Shown here: one piece after another, positions 1-15,567 of the stretch
Position numbering within the stretch: position 1 is the first letter of the stretch
Layout: every line of letters starts with the position of its first letter
From: Strongyloides papillosus
Taxonomy: Eukaryota; Nematoda; Chromadorea; Rhabditida; Strongyloididae
Length of the DNA: 64,000 nucleotides
Direction: 5' to 3'
Assembly (NCBI GenBank): GCA_005656395.1
Contig: SRSI01000048.1
Coordinates: 2,170,001 to 2,234,000 of the forward strand
Notes under the pieces: model-generated
The model's database searches: none
What the model was told of the DNA's origin: nothing
Seen by the model: only the letters and a program-made list of their open reading frames with translations
Position numbers and translations under genes: made by a program

Positions 1-84
1 TTCTTTTTTTTATACGTTTCCTAAAGTCTTAAATAATTTCAGTTTAAATTTATATTTTTCTATTCTATATAATATTCTATTGAA

Positions 85-2233
85 ATGATTATTTCAATTT
101 TTGTATTCCTTCTACTTTTTAAAAATACATCACTATATATTTTAAATTCGAATACCTTAGAAAGTGATATTTCAATTGAAAATGGTATGTTTTTAGTGAA
201 ATTAATCGTCTTACCACCTGCTATGAATATGATTAAAGAACGCTAATCCTCTTTATATCATTAAGAAGTTTGTAACTTACTTATTTTTTTTATTAATTCA
301 AATATATTTATAAAATATATCAATAAAAATGTAGGAGATGATTGAATAAAAGTTTACATTTTTATGAATAAAAACTTGATAGGGAAAAAATATTTGGTTA
401 ACAAAATAATGTTTTTGCACATTAAGAACGGTTCTATCTTTATTTATAAATAAATTTTATAAAGAAAAGTTATAAACTATTATGAACCAATGGAGGTTTA
501 AATTCTTTGGGGAATATAATGTCTTACTATCACTTTCTTTAAATTCACTTCTCTATATGAGTATTTACTTTTTCTTGATAGACATCTTTTAATATATTAT
601 CAAAAATAAAATTTTACCAAAATAGAAGCTGTCATTAACTACTTTCATGTAAACTGGGAAAATTAAAATAATGATAATAAAATATCTATTATATTTAGAA
701 AGTTATCTTATATTTAAGTGGATAAACGTTATGGATATAAGTTTAGGGAGAAGCAATTAAATTTGATAAGTAGTATAAGTTATCTTTTACCTAATAAGAA
801 ATAAACATAAAACAACAAAAGATGGATTTATATGTTGAATGTTGTTTATATTTGTAGTTCTTGAGTGAGAATAACAAATGTCGTTAACTTGTTCCTCATA
901 CAATCATGATATATATTAAACTTAATGGTGTTGTAAAGATGAGTAATCCTTATAAAAGGATATGTAAAACAATTGAGTTAAAACTTATTTTAACAATTAA
1001 ACGAAATAAAGATTTTTAGATGTTTATTTAAATAAGAAACAGACATTATTTGGTGACTTCTGTTAATTTCATAACTAATAAATAATGCTAGGGATTAATG
1101 AGAAACTTAAAAGATTACCAAATATTGTATATATTAAATTGTTATTAATTTATATTTTATTATAGATAAGTTAAAAGTTGATCAACAAAGATGTATCTCA
1201 ATGTCAAGAGACAATACGCATCCAAAAATTGTATCTGTTGAGGAACATTCACCAGCATATTTACATTGTTCAATAACTTCAAATTCAAATAATATTGTTG
1301 CTTGGACACGGTTAAAAGATCAAACATTATTGACAGCAGGGGCAAAAAGTTTCACCACAGATGGAAGATTTCAAATTTCACCGAGAAGTGATAATGATTG
1401 GGTTTTGATTATTAGGAGAACTGAATTATCTGATACAGGATGCTATTTTTGTGAAATTAATACGGAACCAAATAGAGTTATTGAACCGGTGTTTCTTGAA
1501 ATTAGACGTATGTTTTTTAAAAATTTTATCATTTTTGTTTAGTAAAAAAATATGCACTCTTCTAGTCCAAAAAAATACACTTGTCTAGTTGCATGAAAAT
1601 TTTTTTATTTAATGTTAAATGTTTAATGATGTCTCATTTTTTAGCTAAACGATCACTAAATCAAGATTCAATTGCTACGGCTGCTGTTGTTATGGTTCAA
1701 AGTAAATAAATTTCTGTTTTATATATGTTTTTTTGTTAATTAGATGTTTTTAATATCTAATAAGTATTCAAATACTAATTAAACTTTATATTACTTTATT
1801 ACAGTACTTAACATGCATTTTTTTAGAAAGACAGACAACTCTATCAGTCGGGATTGAAGGAAGCGATATTATATTGAATTGCACTATTACAGGATTACCG
1901 GTTGGAGGTGATGAAGTTATGTGGAGTAAAAATGATATTCCAATGGATTTGACACAAGTTGATAGTAAGTAAATTCAAACTTTATATCATTCCTTAATTA
2001 CCATTTTTGCAGAATATTTTGTTATGCAGCAAATTCACCCCTCAGCAATGAGTCATATATTGCGCATTTATGGAGGAAATAAAAATGATGAAGGAATTTA
2101 CAGTTGTAGTGGAAACAATCTCCCTACTGCTCAACATCGAGTTAATCTCAATAGTGCCAAAAAAAACTATTTCTCAAAAATTTACCTTCTTCTAATATCA
2201 GTTAAACTTCTTATTTGTTTTCTAATATACTAG
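85..2233 (+). CDS. zig-8: zig-8/DPR-type two-Ig-domain cell-surface protein
   Basis: Five exons (85-184, 1166-1507, 1645-1701, 1827-1964, 2013-2233) join in consistent phase to 285 codons. Residues 1-18 form a hydrophobic signal peptide (MIISIFVFLLLF). A V-type Ig domain lies at about 45-145: first Cys in YLHCS, Trp in VAWTRL, second Cys in CYFCEI, with the DPR/zig-8 signatures LLTAG and GRFQIS. A second Ig domain at about 168-258 shows ILNC, VMWS and GIYSC. The protein ends in about 20 hydrophobic residues, so it is either GPI-anchored or membrane-spanning. Members of this class are neuronal recognition molecules that pair with DIP/RIG-5-type partners (family knowledge). The first intron is long (981 bp) for this window. 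The start is the only in-frame ATG giving a signal peptide. The class is well supported; exact orthology to zig-8 is inferred. Confidence 0.75.
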
Positions 2234-3613
2234 TATTTTTTTTCATCAATTTACTGGAAATGTATTTAAAACTTTTAATAAAAATATTCTTTCATACTTT
2301 AAGTTTAAAATCTAGGTATTATCTGTCTTAGACTATAACACAGAATAAAAATAACTTTAATAATAAATTTAATATAATAAAAAAGTTAATCCAGCGAAAG
2401 TATTTATATAAAATTATTTTGTAATAAAAATAAAACCATGCTATAGAGATATAAACATTTGAAGTTTCCTTAAAGTGGATAAATATTAAGTTATATTGAA
2501 CATATTTTTTTGAGGATAATTTAATAAATGCATATAATTTTAATATTAAATTTTTATCAGTTTAAACTTATAAAAGCTGCTTATTATATATTTTTTCAAT
2601 TTTTTATAAATAAAAACATGGAAAAGTTTAATAAGTTATAGTTAATGTATTTTCAATAAACACAATTCACTCTAAAATTACTTGTCAACTTTAATTTTAT
2701 TACGTAATTTGATAATAAATATAATTAAAAATTTTTTATTAAATATAATAATAAAATTACTTCATTAAGTAAATCTTACGATATTTTATCTATATTTACA
2801 ATTTTAACAAAATTTAAACCTTTTTTATTAAAATACATTTAATCATTTTTAATATATATAAAGTAATTAAAAGAAATATTTTTGGACAAACTTCATTATA
2901 TATTTTATTGTTAGTTTTATCATTTTTAAATATATTACGATAGTTTTTAAACATCATAAGGTTGTTTATTAAAATTTGATTGTATATAATGATGATGTGA
3001 TAAAAATTATAAAAAAATATAGGTTTCAAAAGTAAGATATATATTTATATTCTATGATATAATTATTTTTAAGTTTCTTACTTGTAAGAATTTTAATAAA
3101 TTTCTATGCTATAATTGTAAATAAAGATGAAAAATTAATGGAAATGATTATTAAAATTATATTCATCATTTAATAATTCCTGTTTATAACTTATAAAATT
3201 ATTTTTTTAATAATAAATATTTCCTCTATATTATAATAGTCTCAAAAAAAGTATTCGTTTTATTCTTACAAAAGTTATCACTTACCTATTATCATTTAAC
3301 ATTTAGTTTAAATCTTCTTTTTTTCATTAATTTACATATAAATCTTAAGATACGTCATTTAAACATCCCATTTATTTAAACTTTATTGAAAAAGATTTTT
3401 TTTATTTTTATAAAGATATAAAAAAAGTAATTTTATTAAATATAATAAAAAATATTTAATTAAAATATTGTTAAACTATATAAATAGTTATATTTTAAAT
3501 AATAATTTGCATTCATTTACCACATTACCATTATACATTCTGTTTTTTTAAAGTATACTAAAATAAAAATTTAAATATCTTTATAATTATTTATTTAGGT
3601 AAATTGTTAAGAA
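2234..3613. other. Intergenic, no gene seen
   Basis: Very AT-rich spacer between the two zig genes. Only short frames occur (for example 2814-3029 on the minus strand), with homopolymer-driven composition and no domain resemblance. It probably holds the 3' end of the first gene and the promoter of the second. Confidence 0.6.
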
Positions 3614-4712
3614 ATGGCAATTTTCTTTACGATTATTTTTGTTATTCTTCTATTTAAGGATGGAATGAACGATTCTCCTCCCAATCGGTCAATCAAAAAA
3701 AATACGATTTTTAAAGAGTTTGAAATCTGTGAAAGTTTAACTGAGGAACCATTTTCTGATTTTTCAAACAGAAAAAATAATCTTAAATTTGTTGCTACCA
3801 AAAATAATGAATGTTTTATTGAATGTGATGTCATATCATCTCCAAAACCTATCATTAATTGGTACAAAAATGATGAATTATACAAATCTTATCTTAACAA
3901 TTATATGGACCATACTGATGACCTTATAAATTCCAAAAATTTCAAATCACAAATGGGATGGTCTAGTATTCTATCAAAAATTGAAATTAACCCTTATAAT
4001 GTTGGTGATAAATTTCACTGTGAAGTTATTAATCCATGTATGAATGAAAGAATAATTTCACAAGCTTATACAGTACCTCAAAATGCATCCAATTCATGCA
4101 CCAAGAATTCTAAAAATAAACGCTATTTAAGTCCCTCAAGATTAAGTAATATGTTTGGAATCCGTAATTACTTTAATGTCTATCAACCTAAAAAAGTTGA
4201 AGTACCTATTATCACAGCTGCAACAACCATGAGAATGGAGTATCCTGGAAATTTAATTACTTTATCTTGTCAAAGTGAAGCATATCCTAAAGCTACAAAT
4301 AAATGGGAACTTATTGAGGGGGAAGATGAAGATGGTATAGGTACATCAATTGAAAATATCGAATACTTAAAAGTAAGTTATTTTTAAAAAAGTTTATCAC
4401 ATTTGGAAATACCTCATCAATTAAAAATACAGTATACATTTAATTTACTAAAATTGTTTATATAATAATTAAATTTTTGATACATCAGCAATATTATTTA
4501 TGATATCAAAAGTAAAAAATTTAAAATTAAGTATAAATAGTAATGAAAATTTATTTAAAATGATTTTTAAGGTCCTTAACAACGGAGATCTCTTTTTCAA
4601 TACAACACAAATACCTGAAGATGTTGCTGGAATGACTTTCAGATGCAATGCTTCAAATTCTGGAGGATGGGAAAGTTTTCTTAGTACCATTCTTTTTGTT
4701 GCTGAACAATAA
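3614..4712 (+). CDS. zig-family secreted two-Ig-domain protein (zig-2/3/4/5-like)
   Basis: Two exons (3614-4372 and 4572-4712) join in phase 0 to 299 residues. The N-terminus is a signal peptide (residues 1-15, MAIFFTIIFVILLF). Ig domain 1 (about 50-155) shows CFIECDV, then INWYKND, then FHCEV. Ig domain 2 (about 195-297) shows LITLSC, NKWEL, then across the splice LNNGDLFF and TFRCNAS. The phrase NGDL and the two-Ig secreted layout are typical of the C. elegans ZIG-2 to ZIG-5 group, which maintain axon position (family knowledge). No membrane anchor follows the second Ig domain. The 199-bp intron ends in AAG (4569-4571), the only acceptor restoring phase 0. It lies 1.4 kb downstream of a zig-8-like gene in the same direction. 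The assignment to one particular zig is not possible by eye. Confidence 0.75.
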
Positions 4713-7842
<3,130 letters not shown>

Positions 7843-8652
7843 ATTTTCTCATATTCTATTTTTTCCAATTAAATAAAAAATGCTAATAAATTAATTTTAA
7901 ATGTTTAATTATTTTTTGTCTTTCAATTTCTATTTAATCTTTTGTTTAAAAAAATTATGATAAACAAATGTAATATTTATTGAATACTTTTGATCCCCTA
8001 TATAACTTTTATGCAGTTTGTTGATTTTCTAGTAAAATTTGAAATGCATAAAAAAAAATTATATACGTTGTCAAACCTTATATCAAGAGTGAAAAATAAA
8101 TACTCTTAAAATAAAATAGAATCAATGACATATTACTTTGTGTATTTCGAATTCTGAATAGTTTATAAATATGTTTGGAATGTTTTATAATCTTTAATTG
8201 AGAAACAATTTTATTTTTGAAAATCGAGAAATTTTATCAAGAGTATTGTTTGTATTATTATATAGAAAAATTTGATTTATACAAAAACGCCTCTGATTAT
8301 CATTTTTATGTTTCCAAATGTTGGTACTTTTTCAATGTCATTTTATTTGAATTATTAATAAACCTTTTGTAATATAAGATATGACATTGTGAAGCTTTTA
8401 AATGTTTACACATATTTTTTTTCTATTTTTATCAAAATTTCCTGTCAACTAATTATTTTTAGATATCTTATTAATCAGATAATAAAAACTTTTTACAATT
8501 TTAAAGCAATAAATTAAAATAAGATAAAAAAATATATCTTAAATTATAAAGTCTCAAAAATTACCCGCATGTTTGACTGTAATTTCCTAAACTCAAATAT
8601 TTAAGAGGTTTCGATAAAATAATAAAAAAGAAATATTCTCCCTCAAAAGTAT
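7843..8652. other. Convergent 3' intergenic, no gene seen
   Basis: AT-rich spacer between the 3' ends of the nuclear receptor (+) and PIG-U (-). Several AATAAA-like polyadenylation motifs occur, for example just after 7860. Nothing else is recognised. Confidence 0.55.
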
Positions 8653-9946
8653 TTATTCATGTGTAATTGATGTTTGAGCATATATTAAATCCGATGCAAT
8701 AAAAATCTACAAAATGAATTGTTAAAAGATTAAATAAAAAAAAGTAAACATACATGTACTAATGCATAAACCAAAGTAAGGGAGAAATAAAAATTCGCAT
8801 TTCCAGCGTTATAAATCATCCATATAGTCCACATTGTTGGAAACAAAACCAAACAAGCTACAAGAGCTCCAAAGATAATTATGCTCTTCCTTATTTTCAT
8901 AAATAGATTGTGATGTGTGGGAAGTAAGGATAAGTAAACAATTGCATCTCCATATGAAGGGTATGATGAGAAACACGTAATTATTATAAGTGATACATGT
9001 AATAGTAAAAATGGGTATTTCTTTAAAGTTATTGCCAATGGGATCATGTAAATAAATATATGAATTTGAAATACCGTAAGAAAGAATGTTTCAAAGTGAA
9101 GGAAAACTTCACAAAACATGTACCAAAATAAACCAACATCAGGATATAACTCGGGAACCTTTAATTGAAACATATATGTTGATTGTAAATATTGAAAACT
9201 ATTTCCGGATAACATATAATTTAAACCATGAATTGAAGAAAAGGATAATATAAAAACTATTCCTAATAAAATTTTCTTTTTTGGAAATTTGACAATCATT
9301 GGGCCAAATAGGGTAAAGTAGTAAATATTACAGGTTGTCAAAAAAGACAATAAACTTGTGTATTTTTCTGATTCATTATTTAAGTAGTAGTATATTGAAA
9401 GAACAACAAAAAAATTAAATATACTTGAAGTTGATAAAACTGCTGTCGTTCCAATTGCCATTGGATTTAATAAAAATCTAAAAATATTATTAATATCAAT
9501 TATTTCTTTTAAATTTACAGTATAAAGACTAAGTTTTTTATTTGTTCATTTCCATCAGTTAATATATCAGAAATTTTTCTAAGAATGAAAGCAGTACAGG
9601 TATCAAAAATTAAAAGTATCACCAAAAAACCACTAGGAAACCAAACAACATATTTGAATAACAACAACAATAATGGTTGCATATGAAATATATCCCCATC
9701 ATAGGGATCTTCACCAATCTCCTTCAAAAATACCCCCTCCTTAAGGCGTTCAAATGAATTTGTTGCTACAACAAACTCTGGACACTTTGCTAAGTAGTCA
9801 TACCAGAATTTGTAACTTATTACTTTCAACAATATTGACAATGATAGTGGTCTGAAATTAATTTCTTACAAGTATTTAAAGAATCTTTGAACTTACTGAA
9901 GTATAGGAAATGATATAAATTTCCAAATTTCATTTTCTCCTTTCAT
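8653..9946 (-). CDS. PIGU: GPI transamidase subunit PIG-U
   Basis: Four exons on the minus strand (9897-9946, 9519-9851, 8754-9477, 8653-8706) join to 386 residues. Introns are 45, 41 and 47 bp. The protein is a multi-pass ER membrane protein. PIG-U landmarks are visible: FERLKEG followed by PYDGDIFH and PLLLLLF (human PIG-U has the same order), LLNPMAIG across a splice, the long block with VGLFWYMFCEVF, FETFFLTVFQIH, YMIPLAITL and SYPSYGDAIVYLSLLP, and a short last exon with ASDLIYAQ. PIG-U belongs to the transamidase complex that attaches GPI anchors to proteins in the ER (family knowledge). The ATG at 9946 is in frame through the first donor; later Met or Leu codons would lose the N-terminal helix. 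Human PIG-U is 435 residues, so this is slightly short but complete at both ends. Confidence 0.9.
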
Positions 9947-10506
9947 TTGCTTGAATATTCATTAACATAAAATGCTTCCTTTAAAACTAAAATATGGTGA
10001 TTTGGAATAGTGCTGCTTAGTAATGATGTAGTGTGTTCTTGTTGTAAGGGGGTTATTGTTGGAAAAATTTTTTTTATTCATAATTTTTTTTTAAAAATTA
10101 ATTTCATATTAATTTTTGGATTAATTTAAAAAATCCTAACAATTAAATCTAGAACATATTATTTTCTACTTTTTTAATTATTTATCATTAAAAAATTAAT
10201 AGGTTAAATGCATATTAATTATTTAAAAATATAAACCATGTACTATTTTTAAAAATAATCCATTAAACTAAAGAGATTATATTCAGTTAATTTGGTATCT
10301 GTAAAAATTTTATAAAATCATTGAATTAACTTAAATTATCTTCTATAACAACCTTTAATTGTTTATAACATCTCTCAAGAATAATGTACAAAAATACTAA
10401 GAATAAATTTTTAAGCAACTATGTTCCATCTGACAATAAAATATCCATTAGTTTTAAATGAAACATTTTTTGTTTATTATTAATAAATTTATGATATACA
10501 GTTATT
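9947..10506. other. Divergent promoter region, PIG-U / globin
   Basis: 560 bp between divergent start codons. It must hold both promoters. Only AT-rich sequence is visible and no specific motif was recognised. Confidence 0.5.
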
Positions 10507-11828
10507 ATGGGAAATAGACATTCTATTAAAAATGAAGAAAGAAGTAGTAGTGATGAAGGAAGTGGTTTATCATATTATCAGGTTTGCAAACTATTTCCCT
10601 TATATAATTATTAATTAATTATATATTTAGATACAAGCCATTCAAAGAGCATGGAGACATATGAGTAAAGGAGGACAAGCATCTTGTGGAAGGCAAATTA
10701 TTACCAAAATTTATCAGAAAAATGGTGAATTAAGGAGAATATTTCAAAAATATGCAACTTCTGATAATTTACCAATTTGTCAAGATAAACCATTTGAGTG
10801 GGGAATCTTAAAACATGGTGAAGAAATAGTTTGTTTCTTAACATATATCATTAAAAATCTCGGTAATTTAGAAGCTGTTGAAGAGAAATGTCAAGATGTA
10901 GGGAGATCTCATAGAAAAATGAAACAATATGGAATGAAAGAGGAACATTGGGATGTATTTGGAGAGGCACTTTCAGAAACGATAAGTGAAAATTATGCTT
11001 GGAAAAAGAATCGTCAATTATTGAAAGCTTCGAATATTTTGGCAAATTTTGTTGTTGATAGAATCAGAGTTGGTAAGTTATTTAGTATGTAAATACATTT
11101 CTAATGATTTTGCAATCACTTAATACTATTAACAAAAATACATTTAGTGAAATTAAATTTTGTAAATGCACTGCTATCTTATGATTAACTTTAAAAATAG
11201 ATTTTAGTGTATATTTTGTATTTTATTATTTCAAAATAATTCAACTATCATCATTATATTGTTTTCCTTTTTTTTGCTTTTAATTTCTGACATTGAAAAT
11301 AATTTTTAATTAACGAGATTTATTTATAAAGGGTAAAAATTATCTTGACTATAGAAGTATAAATTTGTTTTACAACAAATTTTTTAAAATTAGTGTATTG
11401 TAGGTTTTGTAGAGAAAGAAGGAAATACCATAAAATTATCTGTAAATTATTCAATACCAGAAAATAAATCAAGAGATAGTAGTATTAAACTATACAACAC
11501 AATTGGAAATGGTGAAATTTGTTATAAAAAGAATATTCATTCTCCATTAGAAACAAAATATCCTATCAATCATAACTTAATTAGAGCTAAAAGTTTTGAC
11601 ACTAATGCAAATCCAAAAAGACGCATACTACCTGGTATTCCAAATTTTGAAGCACGAAAAATAGAACAACAAGATAATCTACACAACTTTCAAAGAAGGT
11701 CCTCTACAACAATAGTACAATACAATAGATCAACTATTTTCAATAGAAGTCGACCTTGTATTTGTAATTTTACAAACATTGATTATGATTTGGAAGGAAA
11801 CATTACTAAGTGTAAAGAAAAATTATAA
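10507..11828 (+). CDS. Myristoylatable nematode globin with C-terminal tail
   Basis: Exons 10507-10581, 10631-11072 and 11404-11828 join to 313 residues. The N-terminus MGNRHS fits an N-myristoylation signal (Gly2, Ser6), so membrane attachment is likely. The globin fold covers about residues 22-185: A-helix IQAIQRAWRHM, then CGRQIITKIYQKNGELRRIF, E-helix KHGEEIV with His87 as candidate distal residue, and F-helix GRSHRKM with His119 as candidate proximal haem ligand, 32 residues apart as expected. The remaining 120 residues (third exon) are polar and basic, end in CKEKL, and match no domain I know. Long N- and C-terminal extensions and myristoylation are common in nematode neuronal globins (family knowledge). 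Exact glb orthology cannot be assigned by eye. Confidence 0.8.
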
Positions 11829-12496
11829 AAAAAATTCATGTGACTAAATATTTTGTAACACAATTATCTCTTTTAAAAATTAAAAAAAGTTATCATATTC
11901 GAAAATCTTATCATTCACTTTGTTATTAAATTGCATAAAATCTTTCATCAACGCATTTAATCTAAATATCTTGCTTTTATCATCAAGCTATAAACAGGAA
12001 ATATCAAGTTTTCTCATAATCATCTCAATAAGTAAGAAAAAAAATAGCATATTTTTAAATGTCCTTCTTTTATTTTCTTCCATAACATTAATTATCCTAA
12101 AGAAACGAGATAGTCTTTGATAGTTAGCCTTTAATTTTAAACTTGTTTATGGATACTAATTAAATGAAAATTTTTTGAAATATTGTTTATTATACACGTA
12201 TTGCATTTTTGATATTAGAATCGAATGCAATTAATATTGTAAGACGTCTCTTATAATAAATCAAAATTCTAAATTACTATAAAAATGAAAATGTACAAAA
12301 AAAATAATGATGTGATAAAAAATTTTTTTGTTAATTATCGTTGAATTTAATTTAACAGGTGTTCAGGTAAATATTTTGATTCCATTGTATATTAAAAGTA
12401 AATATATAATTGTGGTTCTATTAAAATTTAGTTCCATATTAATCTTTCTATGAAAAAAATAGGTAATAAAAATAATTGAAAAAGTTCTATTTTTTT
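11829..12496. other. Convergent 3' intergenic, no gene seen
   Basis: AT-rich spacer between the globin (+) and the CRAL-TRIO gene (-). A 66-codon frame at 11920-12120 is low complexity and judged to be chance. Confidence 0.55.
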
Positions 12497-13795
12497 TTAA
12501 TTGTCACAGTCGTCATCTATTATATCTATTGTATATTTCAATTGCTTAGGACTGAACCATGAATAAAAATTGTCAAACTCAATAATATCTATAAAATAGA
12601 AAATAGTTATAATCTAAATAAGTAAATTTTAATACTTACATCTTCCTGGACGTTCACAAACAAATGATCCAGATATTGGAACTAAACTACATTCAAGACG
12701 AATGTATGGATAAACAGCATCCATCTCACTTAAATTATTTTTACTTGCTGTTTCATCATAATAAATAGCAAAACCAATATCATCTTCTTCTGTCATATAT
12801 TGCCATGCAATTTTGGTGTTTTTCTTCTTTGTACAAATGTCTATAAGGTGTTTATCACCCGCATATACAGTAGTAAGTTGATCATAATCAGGCATAGCAG
12901 TATTTGGGTCAACATGGAATGAATCAGGAATAGGTCCTAATCCATAACGAACTATCTGTGGGCATTTTGGATCTCCATTATCATCTACCATCTTACCTCC
13001 CCAGTGCATAGGCCACGAATCAATATTGACATAATTCTCTAATACATTTTGCCATGATTCTTCTCCCGGCATGTCAATAAGATTAAGAATTGATTGTGAT
13101 AAAAATGGGGTCATTGATTTGAAAGCAACGCGTGCCATTTCAGGAGCTCGTATAATTAGTACTTTCTTTAAAACTAATGGATAGTGTTCTTGAAATAACA
13201 ATACAAGTGTTGTAAAAGAAGAAGCAAAACGTTTACATGAGTAATGTGCTGATGAGATATGATCAAGATCAAAGACCAACATAATTTGACCAAATGCCTT
13301 TCCTGTCTAAAAATATTTATAATTATATTTTTATTAAGATGTTTAACGTACTTCTTTAGCTTTGTTATCAGCTAATTGTATTCCTTTTTCAATAGCAGCA
13401 AGTGAAAATTTAATATAATCAACTGCCTGAACTGATCTTAACATTCCATCAACATCCATATTTCCTAGTAATGACATTAAAATAGGGAAACCATCACGAT
13501 CACCTAAATATCCATATCCACAATATTTCTCTAAACATTCAGGTGGAACCCATTCATCAATATTATCTAATTGCCATGCTTTTCTAAATAACATATTTTT
13601 TCTTAATCCCTCTGAAGTTTCATCAAATCTTCCATCCTTAGAACGAAGCCATCTTAAAATATACATATCATCGATATCTTTTAATGTTGGAACAACAGTT
13701 CTCATATCAGTTACCATTTGTAACTCCTCACTACTTGGTGATCTTGTTACATCAGGATTGGTAATATTTATAGAAGCTGGTTTTGAGTAAGGCAT
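12497..13795 (-). CDS. CRAL-TRIO (Sec14-like) and GOLD domain protein, ctg-1-like
   Basis: Three minus-strand exons (13352-13795, 12640-13306, 12497-12588) join to 400 residues. An N-terminal CRAL-TRIO-N helix bundle (about 15-75) contains YILRWLRSKDGRFD and RKNMLFRK. The Sec14 lipid-binding domain (about 85-265) shows DRDGFPILMSLLG, MLVFDLDHIS, HYPLVLKKVLIIRAP and FLSQSILNLIDMPG. A C-terminal GOLD domain (about 285-398) contains IAWQYMTEEDDIGFAIYY and, in the last exon, FSWFSP-like FYSWFSPK and YTIDIIDDD. The order CRAL-TRIO then GOLD matches C. elegans CTG-1/CTG-2 and vertebrate SEC14L proteins, which bind or exchange hydrophobic lipids (family knowledge). The ATG at 13795 begins a conserved-looking N-terminus. 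The first donor GTACGT gives phase 0. The protein is complete. Confidence 0.85.
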
Positions 13796-14833
13796 CTAAA
13801 AATAGAAACGTTAAAATATATATTAGATAATTAAATAAATAATATCGATAGAGAATATTTTAAAATATATAATAATTTATAGATAGAATATTTAATATAA
13901 AAATGTTTTTTTTAAATCATTTTGATCTTTTACAATAAACCTCAAACATTTCGTGCATTTTGAAAGACCTTGTAAAATGCAAGGTTTACTCCTGTGTGTG
14001 GAATGAAGATATTTATTAATACTTGAGCATGTCTGCATGTTGGGGGTAGAGTTATTCCATCTTCTATTGTCCATCCCTACCGTCCTTCTAACCAGATGAA
14101 AAAGATTTTTATACACGAGAGAGAAGTTGTTTCTCATTCATCCTCGTACAAAACATAATTATCAACAACATCTACAATTATACTATATACTATATTATGT
14201 TATTTAAAGACCTTCCTCCATTTTTCGGTAACAATTTTATTATCATCTATCTTTCTTCTCCACCTTATGGAAGACAAAATATATATATAGGTAGTTTCAC
14301 ATTTAGTTCACTTCTTATAATCACATGAATATTAAATATTACTCATCTTATATCATTTAAAATTTAAAAAAAAGAACAACAGAAAGAGAAAGGGACCAGA
14401 CAAATAGAGAGGAGAATATTCCAAGGTTCTTTTCCATATATACATCATTTATTTTTTTCTAAAAATATATAACACATTAGAAATCTATCCCCTAACAAGT
14501 CAAACGACTGTACTATAATACTACATTCAGTAAGTAAAGAAATCACCAATTAATAATATAAAAAAAATCAATCTATTAGAGACACAAAGTTAAAAACAAT
14601 CCATTATATAAAGTAACTTCCTAAAAAACACCACTCAATTTTATAAAATCAAAAAACGATGTTTAAAGACATTACACATAAAATATAGTGATAAACTACT
14701 ATAGTTAACCTTTGAAATATATCAAAATTCTTGTTCAAAATTTTTCTTTATTTTCAAACTATGTAATAGGGTTATTATCAATTATAACATCCTAAATTTA
14801 CAATTATTTATTGTAAGTTTAACCCAAATAAAT
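13796..14833. other. Intergenic, no convincing gene
   Basis: About 1 kb between the start of the CRAL-TRIO gene and the 3' end of COX6C, both minus-strand. An 81-codon frame (13892-14137, minus) has no ATG-linked neighbours or domain and was not accepted. Purine/pyrimidine-biased tracts are present around 14370-14410. Confidence 0.5.
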
Positions 14834-15190
14834 CTATTCTTCAGCAACTTCACTGCTTTCTTCAGCCTCAGCTTGTGCTCTGGATCCAATAGGAATTCCT
14901 TTCTCTTCGTACAATTTAACCAATTCTTCTGGACATGTATGCATATATCCTTTTCCGGTTGCACAAATTTCACGCATGCGTTGGTATGGATCATAATTAC
15001 TGTAAAAAAAATTTTATTAGTACAAAAAAAAGATATTATAAACATACGCGTAGAATTCCTCGTATTTTTTCTGTCTTGGTTGTACAAAAGTAGCGTAATA
15101 AACGGCAGCTGAAATAGTTCCACTAACCATACCAAGGTAAATTGCCCTCTTGGCAGAAGTATGAATTATGTTACGCATAACAGGAGCCAT
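14834..15190 (-). CDS. cox-6C: Cytochrome c oxidase subunit 6C-like
   Basis: Two minus-strand exons (15048-15190 and 14834-14999; 48-bp intron) join to 102 residues. A short basic N-terminus (MAPVMRNIIHTSAKRA) leads into one membrane helix (about 15-38, IYLGMVSGTISAAVYYATF), followed by the COX6C signature VQPRQKKYEEFYANYDP and then MREICATGKG. The C-terminal 40 residues (YMHTCPEELVKLYEEKG onward, acidic end) extend beyond the vertebrate protein. COX6C is a small nuclear-encoded subunit of mitochondrial complex IV (family knowledge). The intron lies exactly inside the conserved FYA-NYD junction, and the phase fits. It is divergently arranged with the aspartylglucosaminidase gene, 377 bp away. 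Small size makes the family call less certain than for longer genes. Confidence 0.75.
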
Positions 15191-15567
15191 GTTTCCTAAA
15201 AAAATAGAATCATAAGTTTACGAGACAATTTTTACGAAAAAAAAATAATTTAAAAAAATATAAGGAGAAACAAAAAAAAACCCCAAAGTTTAAAAAGATA
15301 TTCTTAGAGTAAAAGAACAAGTTCTACATGCATTTACCGTGTTTAGAAAGAGCCAAGATCTTCACCAATATCTACAAGAATTGGTATGAGGTTGTCAAAT
15401 CGTGTTAAAAATCAAATACTGGGTATACATTGGAATAACGTTTATTAAATAGTAGGCGTAACAAGCTACAACAGAAAATGTAAAGCAAATGGGGATGTAG
15501 TAAAGTGTATGAAGATCTCAACTACTTCACGAAAAACATTCTCTTCTCATTTTAAATTAAATATATC
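15191..15567. other. Divergent promoter region, COX6C / AGA
   Basis: 377 bp between divergent start codons, expected to contain both promoters. No specific element recognised. Confidence 0.5.

Noticed and set aside
2814..3029. 71-codon minus-strand frame
   Set aside because: Low-complexity Ile/Lys/Asn composition typical of chance frames in this AT content.
10631..10670. Possible IQ calmodulin-binding motif (IQAIQRAWRH) in the globin
   Set aside because: It coincides with the globin A-helix, and the full IQ consensus is not met.
11920..12120. 66-codon plus-strand frame after the globin
   Set aside because: Low complexity, no start context and no domain.
13892..14137. 81-codon minus-strand frame
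   Set aside because: No domain, no splice partner, and its composition equals non-coding surroundings; judged to be chance or untranslated leader sequence.
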